NCBI GenBank assembly: GCA_019359115.1
Contig: JAHHHW010000107.1
Coordinates: 62,001-126,000, forward strand
Source of the DNA: Pelatocladus maniniholoensis HA4357-MV3
GTDB taxonomy: Bacteria > Cyanobacteriota > Cyanobacteriia > Cyanobacteriales > Nostocaceae
Length of the DNA: 64,000 nt
Direction: 5' to 3'
Shown here: in pieces, positions 53,907 through 61,608 of the stretch
Position numbering within the stretch: the first letter of the stretch is position 1
Layout of the letters: each line of letters begins with the position of its first letter
Notes under the pieces: model-generated
The model's input: only the letters and a program-made list of their open reading frames with translations
Databases searched by the model: none
Told to the model about the DNA's origin: nothing
Program-made: the position numbers and the translations under genes

Positions 53907-54667
53907 TTTTGAATGACTCCTGTTTTTTGCAAACTGCGAATACGTGCGACTAATCCGACTGTGCCTTTTTGTTCTAATTCGCGAATTAGCTCCGAAGCTG
54001 GGATATCACTGAGACTGGTTTGAATAGTGTATTTAGCTACTTTCGGTGGTTTAATTGTTACACCTGTTTGAGTGCCAGTATTTTTTAATGGTGCATCTAC
54101 TAGTTCTGTGGAAATAATCTTGGCTTCACTGGCTTTAAAGAAACGAGATTGTTGTAGAGTAAGTAAAAAATCGTTGACATCATTAAAAGAGCGAGCCAAA
54201 CCAGTAATTTCTATTCCTCCGGCTGGATTTGGTGGTGGCTGTCCCTCAACAAAAGCAGCAGGTGGAATTTGCTTAACGTTTTCTATTTGGACTGTGGCTG
54301 GAATGCGATCGCGCAAATCTTGTAACATTGCAGACCAAGGACGAATTTGATCAAACACGGTCACTAAAGATTGTGTTTCCGCCTTGACTTTGTTGGTTTG
54401 TTCCTTAATTTTGTTGATACTGCCGATTTGGGCATCTAAGCTTTGGTTTTCCTGTTCCAATTGAGCAATTGCTTGCTCTAACTCAGCATTTTTTGTTTGC
54501 AAAAACCATAAACCAGTTGCAACAAAAGCAGGGAAAATTACACCAACTCCCATGCCAATCAATACAGGCGTTAAATTCCCTGTATTGATCGCTACATTTG
54601 TCTTTTTTTCAGTCTTTTTCTGAAAATTTGAACGGTCTTTAAGAAAATTAATATCTAAACTGTACAT
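53903..54667 (-). CDS. pilN: Type IV pilus inner-membrane protein PilN
   Basis: A 254-residue PilN. The N-terminal SLDINFLKDR motif is the PilM-binding tail found in PilN. A single membrane helix (VLIGMGVGVIFPAFVATGLW) and a coiled coil (LEQAIAQLEQENQSLDAQIG) precede the periplasmic domain. It is co-translated with pilO. Confidence 0.92.
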   Translation of the reverse strand: MYSLDINFLKDRSNFQKKTEKKTNVAINTGNLTPVLIGMGVGVIFPAFVATGLWFLQTKNAELEQAIAQLEQENQSLDAQIGSINKIKEQTNKVKAETQSLVTVFDQIRPWSAMLQDLRDRIPATVQIENVKQIPPAAFVEGQPPPNPAGGIEITGLARSFNDVNDFLLTLQQSRFFKASEAKIISTELVDAPLKNTGTQTGVTIKPPKVAKYTIQTSLSDIPASELIRELEQKGTVGLVARIRSLQKTGVIQK

Positions 54668-54671
54668 TTTT

Positions 54672-54692
54672 CGTTATTCGTTATTCGTTATT
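54672..54692. repeat. CGTTATT heptamer, three units
   Basis: Three tandem CGTTATT units right after the position where pilN starts, in the pilM-pilN spacer, occupying the place where a ribosome site would be expected. Confidence 0.75.
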
Positions 54693-54748
54693 CGTCAATT
54701 GTCATTGGTGTTTATTCTCCCCGTTGTCCTCCTTGTCTCCCACTCTCC

Positions 54749-55855
54749 TCACACCGAACGCATCCCAAGACCGAGTACTATCCCCAATCCAGGACGTAGC
54801 ACAGTGGGAAACTTTTCTTCGTCAACCTCCAAAGATAAAAACCCAATCGGATCTATTTGAGAGGTAGGTAAACTCAATCGTTGTGTAAAGAACTCATCCA
54901 ACTGTGCTAGTCCTCCACCTGGCCCTGCTAAAAAAATCTGGGCTACTTCTAAGTTTTCGCTCTGGTTGAGATAAAAATCGATGGAACGGCGCAGTTCATC
55001 TGTAAGTTCTCCCAAAACCCTCATCATTGCTGCTAAACCTGTATTCGCTTCGGTAACACCTGTTTTTGCGCCTTCCGTGATATTGAGAGGAATAGTTATT
55101 CCCTGCAACAAGTTCATATCTCGTGAAGCAGGTAAGCTCATTGCTCTAGCTAGTGCCATTTGCATTTGATTCGTTCCCAGAGGAACTGTACGCGAAAATT
55201 GCGGTACTCCGTTGACAATGATGGCAATTTCTGTATTATCAAATTCTATATCGACTAAAACTGCTGTTTCTTGTGGCCCGTATTGCCGTAACTGGTCACG
55301 GATTGTCCGAATCAGTGCAAAAGAATTGATTTCTAAGACATCAATTTGCAATCCTGCCTGCTCGAATGTACTTATGTATGTATCAGTGATTTCTTTGCGA
55401 GTTGCAACCAGCAACACTTGTACTTTTTCAATTCCATCCTCATCTACAAAGTAGCCAAGTTTCTGATAATCTACATCAGCTTCTTCACGAGGATAAGGTA
55501 AATATAAACCTGCTTCGTGGTTTAACACCATCTCACGCAGTTCTTTATCATCTAATTCTGATGGAACGGGGATGAGACGTACAATTGAATCTCGTCCTGT
55601 AACGGCAGTAGCAATTCGAGAAGCTTTGATTTTACTTTCTGTGAGTGCCTGCTGGATAATTTGTGCCATTGCTGGAGGATCAGCAATTTGACCATCGACA
55701 AAAACACCTTCTGGAACAGTCACGGATGTTAAAGCGTCTAGTTTCAGACCTTGGCGTTGTTTGCGTATACGAGCGACATTCACACATTGCGGTGCAAGTT
55801 CGATGCCAACTCCGTCCTTAGATTTGCTAAACAGATTGTTGATACTTTTAACCAC
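54749..55855 (-). CDS. pilM: Type IV pilus assembly ATPase-like protein PilM
   Basis: A 368-residue actin-like cytoplasmic protein. VGIELAPQCVNVARIRKQ is the nucleotide-binding phosphate-1 start, TAVTGRDSIVRLIPVPSELD and ETAVLVDIEFDNTEIAIIVN fit the PilM fold, and FLAGPGGGLAQLDEFFTQRL is near the C-terminus. It docks on the PilN N-terminal tail. The start is a GTG. It leads the pilM-N-O-Q cluster. Confidence 0.94.
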   Translation of the reverse strand: MVKSINNLFSKSKDGVGIELAPQCVNVARIRKQRQGLKLDALTSVTVPEGVFVDGQIADPPAMAQIIQQALTESKIKASRIATAVTGRDSIVRLIPVPSELDDKELREMVLNHEAGLYLPYPREEADVDYQKLGYFVDEDGIEKVQVLLVATRKEITDTYISTFEQAGLQIDVLEINSFALIRTIRDQLRQYGPQETAVLVDIEFDNTEIAIIVNGVPQFSRTVPLGTNQMQMALARAMSLPASRDMNLLQGITIPLNITEGAKTGVTEANTGLAAMMRVLGELTDELRRSIDFYLNQSENLEVAQIFLAGPGGGLAQLDEFFTQRLSLPTSQIDPIGFLSLEVDEEKFPTVLRPGLGIVLGLGMRSV

Positions 55856-56019
55856 TGTTTTGCCCGCATAAATGCTAAATTGAAAAATTTAAATGTTATT
55901 TGTCATTTGTAAGAAGTAGTAACCATTAATCAATGACCAATGACCAATGACCAATGACCAATGACCAATGACTAATCATCAACTTTTTACCCCGGTTTAA
56001 CTGAAAAACTATAAACACA
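55856..56019. repeat. Divergent spacer with six CAATGAC heptamers
   Basis: Six perfect CAATGAC units at 55931-55972 lie between pilM and the divergent binding-protein gene, in the likely promoter region of both. Confidence 0.85.
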
Positions 56020-57384
56020 ATGATTCAAATTCAAAAATTCAAAAGATTAACTGTTTGGGCGTTAGTTGGCTTATTGACAAGTTGGATTGTCAGTTGTGGC
56101 ACAGGTAATGTTAACTCAAGCACAAAACAGGCGTCTTCAGGAGCCGCAAGAATTGAGTTTTGGACTATGCAACTCAAACCTCAATTTACCGACTATTTCC
56201 AAAGCCTAATTGCGACTTTTGAATCTCAGAATTCAGGTATAAAGGTTAACTGGGTGGATATACCTTGGGCTGAAATGGAAAACAAAATTTTAACAGCTGT
56301 ATCCGCAAAAACGCCACCTGATGTTGTGAACTTAAATCCAGATTTTGCATCTCAATTAGCAAGTAGAAACGCTTGGTTAGATTTAGATACAAAAGTCCCA
56401 AATGACCTACGTTCGTCATATTTACCGAATATATGGAAAGCTAGCACGCTGAATGGTAAGAGTTTTGGAATACCCTGGTATCTCACCACACGGCTAACTA
56501 TTTATAACACTGATTTATTAAAACAGGCAGGTATAAATAAACCGCCTACTACTTATACTGAATTGGCACAAGTAGCCCAACAAATTAAAGATAAAACTGG
56601 TAAGTATGCATTTTTTGTAACTTTTGTGCCGCAAGATTCTGGTGAAGTTTTAGAATCTTTTGTGCAGATGGGAGTTACTCTAGTCGATGCCGAAGGTAAA
56701 GCTGCTTTTAATTCTGCTCAAGGTAAAGCAGCATTTCAGTACTGGGTAGATCTTTACAAAAAAGATCTACTACCAAAAGAAGTATTGACACAAGGACATC
56801 GTCATGCAATCGAGTTATATCAATCTGGAGAAACAGCTTTACTAGCTTCTGGTCCAGAGTTTCTGAAACAGATTGCTAATAATGCACCAGCGATCGCTAG
56901 AGTTTCAGCCATAGCACCTCAAATTACTGGCGAAACTGGTAAGAAAAATGTCGCTGTGATGAATGTAGTTATCCCTCGTGACACCAAACAACCAGACGCA
57001 GCTGTCAAATTTGCTCTGTTTGTCACTAATGATCAAAATCAGCTAGCCTTTGCTAAACAAGCAAATGTTCTACCTTCCACAGTCAAGGCCTTATCTGATA
57101 GCTATTTTAAGGATGTACCAGCAAACGCCCCCACAATAGATCAAGCTAGGGCGATCAGTGCTAGTCAAATGCAACAAGCAGAAGTGCTAACCCCAACTTT
57201 GAAAAATTTCAATATCCTGCAAAAAGCAATTTATGAGAACCTGCAAGCAGCAATGTTGGATGAGAAGACAGTGGATAAAGCTATGGAAGATGCAGTACAG
57301 GAGTGGAATAGCCAGTCAATAGTTAAGGGGATTGGGGATTGGGGATTGGGGAAGGTAGGGGTCCCCTCTGGGGATAAGGGGTAA
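56020..57384 (+). CDS. Sugar ABC transporter substrate-binding lipoprotein
   Basis: A 454-residue extracellular solute-binding protein family 1 member. The signal peptide ends in lipobox IVSC (Cys about 26). IEFWTMQLKPQFTDYFQSLI starts the maltose-binding-like fold, with the PPDVVNLNPDFASQLASRNAW and FGIPWYLTTRLTIYN ligand-site regions. No permease or ATPase gene is adjacent. The last about 18 residues (GIGDWGLGKVGVPSGDKG) are encoded by the dispersed GGGGATT/GGATAAGGGG repeat, an added tail. A MITE begins 2 bases after the stop. Confidence 0.9.
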   Translation: MIQIQKFKRLTVWALVGLLTSWIVSCGTGNVNSSTKQASSGAARIEFWTMQLKPQFTDYFQSLIATFESQNSGIKVNWVDIPWAEMENKILTAVSAKTPPDVVNLNPDFASQLASRNAWLDLDTKVPNDLRSSYLPNIWKASTLNGKSFGIPWYLTTRLTIYNTDLLKQAGINKPPTTYTELAQVAQQIKDKTGKYAFFVTFVPQDSGEVLESFVQMGVTLVDAEGKAAFNSAQGKAAFQYWVDLYKKDLLPKEVLTQGHRHAIELYQSGETALLASGPEFLKQIANNAPAIARVSAIAPQITGETGKKNVAVMNVVIPRDTKQPDAAVKFALFVTNDQNQLAFAKQANVLPSTVKALSDSYFKDVPANAPTIDQARAISASQMQQAEVLTPTLKNFNILQKAIYENLQAAMLDEKTVDKAMEDAVQEWNSQSIVKGIGDWGLGKVGVPSGDKG

Positions 57385-57385
57385 T
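57327..57385. repeat. Dispersed GGGGATT/GGATAAGGGG repeat inside a gene end
   Basis: The same composite as 46994-47101. It codes for the final residues and stop of the binding protein, and its last 20 bases were duplicated when the MITE inserted. Confidence 0.8.
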
Positions 57386-57540
57386 CAGGGTGGTTTCATA
57401 CGAAAAAAGAAAAATATGGAAGTCTGTATTTCTCGTTTTGAAGCATAGATTTTTACCCCTCTCCAAACCTCTCCCCTTATTAAGGGGAGAGGCTTTAAAA
57501 GAAGATTTTAATTTTTCTCTGCTTGTATGAAACCACCCTG
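57386..57540. mobile_element. 155-bp MITE with a 20-bp target duplication
   Basis: Perfect 16-bp inverted ends CAGGGTGGTTTCATAC (57386-57401 and 57525-57540). Directly outside both ends lies the 20-bp direct repeat CTCTGGGGATAAGGGGTAAT (57366-57385 and 57541-57560). A central palindrome CCTCTCCCCTTATTAAGG lies near 57467. No gene is inside. A partial copy is at 24863-25146. Confidence 0.9.
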
Positions 57541-57723
57541 CTCTGGGGATAAGGGGTAATGGGGATTGGGGATAGAGTTTTTTGTTACCTGACTTCGAGA
57601 ATACACAAAGTAAATACCGGATAAATACAGATGGGTTTTTTGTCTGTATTTACCCGGTTGCATTTTTGCTTGATTGTGAAAAAATCTTTTGGGTTTTTTG
57701 ATTTAACTCATACGCAATCCTAT

Positions 57724-58023
57724 TTAATCGATTTCAAATTTATCGAGTAGCTTCTTTCCGTAAATAACTGCGGCAACAGTAACAATATCTCCCTGAATGT
57801 GATAGATGATTCGATAACTGTATGCCAAATGTTCTCTGATATTATCGTTGCCAAACTCTGGTACAATGCGACCAGAAAAAGGCTCCTTGCTTAAACTAGT
57901 TATTGTGTCAAGTATTTTCTTGACTACTGTCGCAGCATAGGAAGCCGAGTCACGAGCTATATATGTGGCAATTGCTTCAACATCATCTAATGCTTTGGGA
58001 GACCATTCTACTTGATAAGCCAT
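57724..58023 (-). CDS. RelE/ParE-family toxin
   Basis: A 99-residue toxin. YQVEWSPKALDDVEAIATYIA is the ParE/RelE opening helix pair and YRIIYHIQGDIVTVAAVIYGKK the conserved C-terminal beta sheet. ParE types act on gyrase and RelE types on ribosome-bound mRNA; the sequence does not decide. Its start overlaps the antitoxin end by 16 bases, the usual coupled order antitoxin then toxin. Confidence 0.88.
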   Translation of the reverse strand: MAYQVEWSPKALDDVEAIATYIARDSASYAATVVKKILDTITSLSKEPFSGRIVPEFGNDNIREHLAYSYRIIYHIQGDIVTVAAVIYGKKLLDKFEID

Positions 58024-58196
58024 TTGTTCAATCGTTCTTCGGCCTCACTTAGGGTTCTGGTTGCTTGGTGTTCGGCTACTTCTAAACCGCGCCGGACTTT
58101 TTCGATGACGTACAAATGATATTGGACATCTTCTATAGAACAAGTATCAGGTAACTGGTTCAAAAGAGATTGTATCTTTTGTTTTGTAGAACTCAT
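58008..58196 (-). CDS. Antitoxin of the RelE/ParE pair
   Basis: A 62-residue protein from the ATG at 58196. SIEDVQYHLYVIEKVRRGLE and TLSEAEERLNKWL are typical of antitoxins that accompany ParE toxins in cyanobacteria. Helical, small and charged; it should neutralise the toxin and probably represses the operon. An upstream in-frame extension is less likely. Confidence 0.8.
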   Translation of the reverse strand: MSSTKQKIQSLLNQLPDTCSIEDVQYHLYVIEKVRRGLEVAEHQATRTLSEAEERLNKWLIK

Positions 58197-58261
58197 AATG
58201 TAATTTCTAATTAATTTATATTGCAATATAGACAGGTGGGCAATGCCCACCTAATACATTG

Positions 58262-60112
58262 TTAAAATTTCTCGAAGTTTTTGACCGATTCCTTAATCTT
58301 ATCTAAAACTTCGTCCACACGTATAGTCCCTAATTCACCATTTGCACGAGTGCGGATACTCAAAGAATTTGTTTCTACTTCTTTGGCGCCGATCACGGCC
58401 ATGATGGGGATCTTTTCTTTTTCAGCATTGCGAATGAGTTTACCCAGGCGATCGCCACTGATATCCACTTCCGCTCGAATACCGATAGCTCTCATTTTTG
58501 CTGCTACTTCTTTAGCAAAATCGAGTTGCACTTCACTGACTGGCAATAATCTAGCTTGTATCGGTGCTAACCACAAAGGAAAATCTCCAGCATATTCTTC
58601 GATTAAAATGCCAACGAGTCTCTCTAAGGAACCAAAAGGCGCACGGTGAATCATCACTGGACGTTTACGAGAACCATCTTCAGCGACATACTCCAAATCA
58701 AACCTTTCTGGTAAGTTATAATCGACCTGTACCGTTCCCAACTGCCACTCCCGCTCTAGAGCATCGCGGACGATAAAATCTAGTTTAGGACCGTAGAAAG
58801 CAGCTTCACCAATTCCCTCAAAGTGATCCATTCCCAAAGTTTCGACAGATCGGCGAATGGCGCTTTCGGCTTTGTCCCAAGCTTCATCTGAACCAATATA
58901 TTTATCGCTAGCCGGATCACGAAAACTCAGCCGCGCTTGAAAGTTCTGATCGAGCTTTAGAGTTTTAATCACTGACAAAATCAAATCCACCACGTTGAGG
59001 AATTCGCTGTCTAGTTGCTCTGGGGTCACAAATATGTGAGCATCATCCTGAGTAAAGCCTCGTACCCGTGTTAAACCGCCCAATTCCCCAGATTGCTCGA
59101 AGCGGTAGACAGTACCAAATTCTGCCAACCGTATCGGTAACTCTCGATAAGAACGCAATTCGCTCTTATATATTTGGATGTGAAAAGGACAATTCATGGC
59201 TTTGAGAACAAAGCCTTGCTCATGGTTTGCTGCTTCTTCATTTTCTGCCATCATCGGGAATAAGTCTTCTTTATACTTCTGCCAATGGCCAGAGGTTTTA
59301 AATAAATCGACTCTACCGATGTGGGGAGTGATCACTGGCTGATAGCCGCGTTTGATTTGTTCTTGCTTGAGGAAGTCTTCTAGAATACTCCGTAGTAAGG
59401 TTCCTTTGGGTGTCCATAATGGTAATCCTGGCCCTACTAAATCGGAAAAGATAAATAAACCCAGTTCTTTACCTAATTTACGGTGATCGCGTCGTAGTGC
59501 TTCTTCTTTACGCCGCTTGTACTCTGTTAGCTGTTCTGGGTTTTCCCACGCAGTCCCGTAGATGCGCTGTAGCTGTGCTTTGGTTTCATCTCCACGCCAG
59601 TAAGCACCAGCAACGCTTTCTAAATCAATAGCTTTTGGGTTTAACTGCTTAGTGTCTTCCACATGCGGTCCAGCACACAAATCCCACCATTCATTACCCA
59701 AGTGATAGATTGTAATCGGTTCTTCTTTGATATCGGCTAGGATTTCTAGCTTATAAGGTTCGTTAATTTCTTTAATCCGGCGTTCAGCTTCTTCTCGACT
59801 GACTTCTTCGCGAGTCACTGGCAGTTTACGATTGATAATCTTATCCATCTCTTTTTTGATGGCTTTGAGATCCTTGTCGGTAAATGCTTCTGGACTATCA
59901 AAATCGTAGTAAAAGCCGTTTTCAATCCACGGACCAATTGTAACTTGTACCTTGGGAAACAGCTTTTGCACCGCCATCGCCATGACGTGAGATGTGGTGT
60001 GGCGAATTTTTTTTAAGTTTTCTGATTCGCTAGTGCGTGGTAAATAAATTTTTTTCTCTGCTTGTTCTGATGGATTGGATTGTTCAGAAAGCGACATTGG
60101 CTGCTGATCCAT
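58262..60112 (-). CDS. thrS: Threonyl-tRNA synthetase
   Basis: A 616-residue class II synthetase that charges tRNA-Thr. It lacks the N-terminal TGS domain and begins directly with the editing domain (HTTSHVMAMAVQKLFPKVQV, with the HxxxH zinc-like motif and later CAGPHV). Catalytic core motifs: MNCPFHIQIYKSELRSYREL with zinc Cys/His, motif 2 TRVRGFTQDDAHIF and motif 3 HRAPFGSLERLVGIL. The anticodon-binding domain follows. Nostocales often carry two forms; this one cannot be assigned further. Confidence 0.96.
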   Translation of the reverse strand: MDQQPMSLSEQSNPSEQAEKKIYLPRTSESENLKKIRHTTSHVMAMAVQKLFPKVQVTIGPWIENGFYYDFDSPEAFTDKDLKAIKKEMDKIINRKLPVTREEVSREEAERRIKEINEPYKLEILADIKEEPITIYHLGNEWWDLCAGPHVEDTKQLNPKAIDLESVAGAYWRGDETKAQLQRIYGTAWENPEQLTEYKRRKEEALRRDHRKLGKELGLFIFSDLVGPGLPLWTPKGTLLRSILEDFLKQEQIKRGYQPVITPHIGRVDLFKTSGHWQKYKEDLFPMMAENEEAANHEQGFVLKAMNCPFHIQIYKSELRSYRELPIRLAEFGTVYRFEQSGELGGLTRVRGFTQDDAHIFVTPEQLDSEFLNVVDLILSVIKTLKLDQNFQARLSFRDPASDKYIGSDEAWDKAESAIRRSVETLGMDHFEGIGEAAFYGPKLDFIVRDALEREWQLGTVQVDYNLPERFDLEYVAEDGSRKRPVMIHRAPFGSLERLVGILIEEYAGDFPLWLAPIQARLLPVSEVQLDFAKEVAAKMRAIGIRAEVDISGDRLGKLIRNAEKEKIPIMAVIGAKEVETNSLSIRTRANGELGTIRVDEVLDKIKESVKNFEKF

Positions 60113-60179
60113 TGGCGAAGTAATTATTTTATGGGTAATTTTCGACTAAGAGGACTGACATATATATTAGCGACCTTGA

Positions 60180-60358
60180 GAGAATTGGGGATTGGGGATT
60201 GGGGAAGGTAGGGGTTCCCTTTGGGGATAAGGGGCAGGTGGGGTCCCCTCTGGGGATTGGGGATTGAGGAATTGGGGATTGGAGAATTAATAAAAATAAT
60301 AATTAAACAATTTCCGATCCCTAATCCCTGATCCCCGATCCCTAATCCCTGATCCCTA
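60180..60358. repeat. GGGGATT and GATCCCT heptamer repeats
   Basis: Upstream of thrS, a GGGGATT/GGATAAGGGG composite as at 46994 is followed by GATCCCT-type heptamers on the complementary theme. The region beyond, to 60637, is AT-rich with no gene and presumably holds the DUF2605 promoter. Confidence 0.75.
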
Positions 60359-60637
60359 GATGAGTTTTTATATAAATTTTCGAGGTTTTATGTTTTCAAT
60401 CTTTATTACTTAATCTTATTTCTATTTTCCCTAAATACTTAAAAAATATTTAAATTATTCTACTTTGATCTGCCCTAAGGATATGTACAAAAACTTTTGC
60501 ATCTATATATAATATTAATGTGTAATATAAAATACAGTTTTTTTATAAATTGTAACCTATGGGTGATATATTCTAAATGTTAAGAATCGTAAATAGCGTT
60601 AATATTAGTAAGAAAGTTAGAAATATGCTTGTCAATT

Positions 60638-60976
60638 ATGCGAGACTCAAATTTACCAGAGGCTGAGTTGCTTAAGACAGTTTTGCAACCACTGTTGGAA
60701 GATTTTCAGTATTGGTTTACGCGATCGCGCAACTTGCTGGAAACAGAGCAACTGAATTTTCTGAGTAGCCAGGAGCAATCTGCTTTGCTAGAGCGAGTCA
60801 AGCAAGCCCAAGAAGAGGTGAACACAGCCAAGATGCTGTTTACTGCAACAGAAGGACAAGTTGGGATTGATATGGCAACCTTAATGCCTTGGCATCAATT
60901 GTTATCGCAATGCTGGAAAGTGGCGATGTATTTCCGTACTGAACATGCAAACTCACCACAACAAGACGGGATATAA
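60638..60976 (+). CDS. DUF2605 protein
   Basis: A 112-residue cytoplasmic helical protein from the ATG at 60638. LQPLLEDFQYWFTRSRNLLE and QAQEEVNTAKMLFTATEGQVG with the MPWHQLLSQCW end are characteristic of DUF2605, a cyanobacteria-specific family. It is followed by a DUF2973 gene, the usual partner. Function unknown. Confidence 0.88.
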   Translation: MRDSNLPEAELLKTVLQPLLEDFQYWFTRSRNLLETEQLNFLSSQEQSALLERVKQAQEEVNTAKMLFTATEGQVGIDMATLMPWHQLLSQCWKVAMYFRTEHANSPQQDGI

Positions 60977-61191
60977 ATAACAGAAACGAAGAAAACCTTT
61001 AACAACATTTCTTACTTAAGTGATTCATGTAACTTAATAATACACTTAATTTTTGATTTTCCAATTAAGACCGCAAACATAGGCGTAGGAACAGAGTTTT
61101 TGGTAGTTTGCCATAGTTTTCAATTAAAACTAGGCGAAACAAGTCTTTGTCCCAAATGATTTTAAAAATTTTGCCCCTGGAGGAAAACCCG

Positions 61192-61521
61192 ATGTTACAT
61201 CTACTTTATATTCTGGCTTTTACAATGCTTGCTTTTATTGCTGTTGGCAATTTAATTCGCAATTTGATTATGTTCAGTTTTGATAGAGACCGGAGTTATC
61301 CAGCCAGGTACTCGTCAATGGCTAACCAAGGGAACTATCCCTATGTATCATCAAGGACGGGACTCACGCCTCATCCAGAATTGTTAGATAGTTCTGGCAA
61401 TCTAATAAAAGAACCCTTGCTAGTAATGCGTTCTATCAATGTCGATGATGCTCGTCAACAACTTGATGCTCTTTACGAATCTTCACCAGGACAGAAAAGA
61501 GAAAGTCAAGAGGAAGGGTAG
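61192..61521 (+). CDS. DUF2973 small membrane protein
   Basis: A 109-residue protein. The ATG at 61192 is supported by GGAGG 8 bases upstream. One N-terminal membrane helix (LLYILAFTMLAFIAVGNLIR) is followed by a polar tail with HPELLDSSGNLIKEPLLVMR. This matches DUF2973, which accompanies DUF2605. A protein-protein role at a membrane is likely. Confidence 0.88.
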   Translation: MLHLLYILAFTMLAFIAVGNLIRNLIMFSFDRDRSYPARYSSMANQGNYPYVSSRTGLTPHPELLDSSGNLIKEPLLVMRSINVDDARQQLDALYESSPGQKRESQEEG

Positions 61522-61608
61522 GGATTGGGAATCAGGGTTCAGGGTCAGGCAAGGATTTAGTTCCTAGTTCCTACTCCTTAACCTAGTCCCTAACCCTTCA
61601 GTTCTTCT

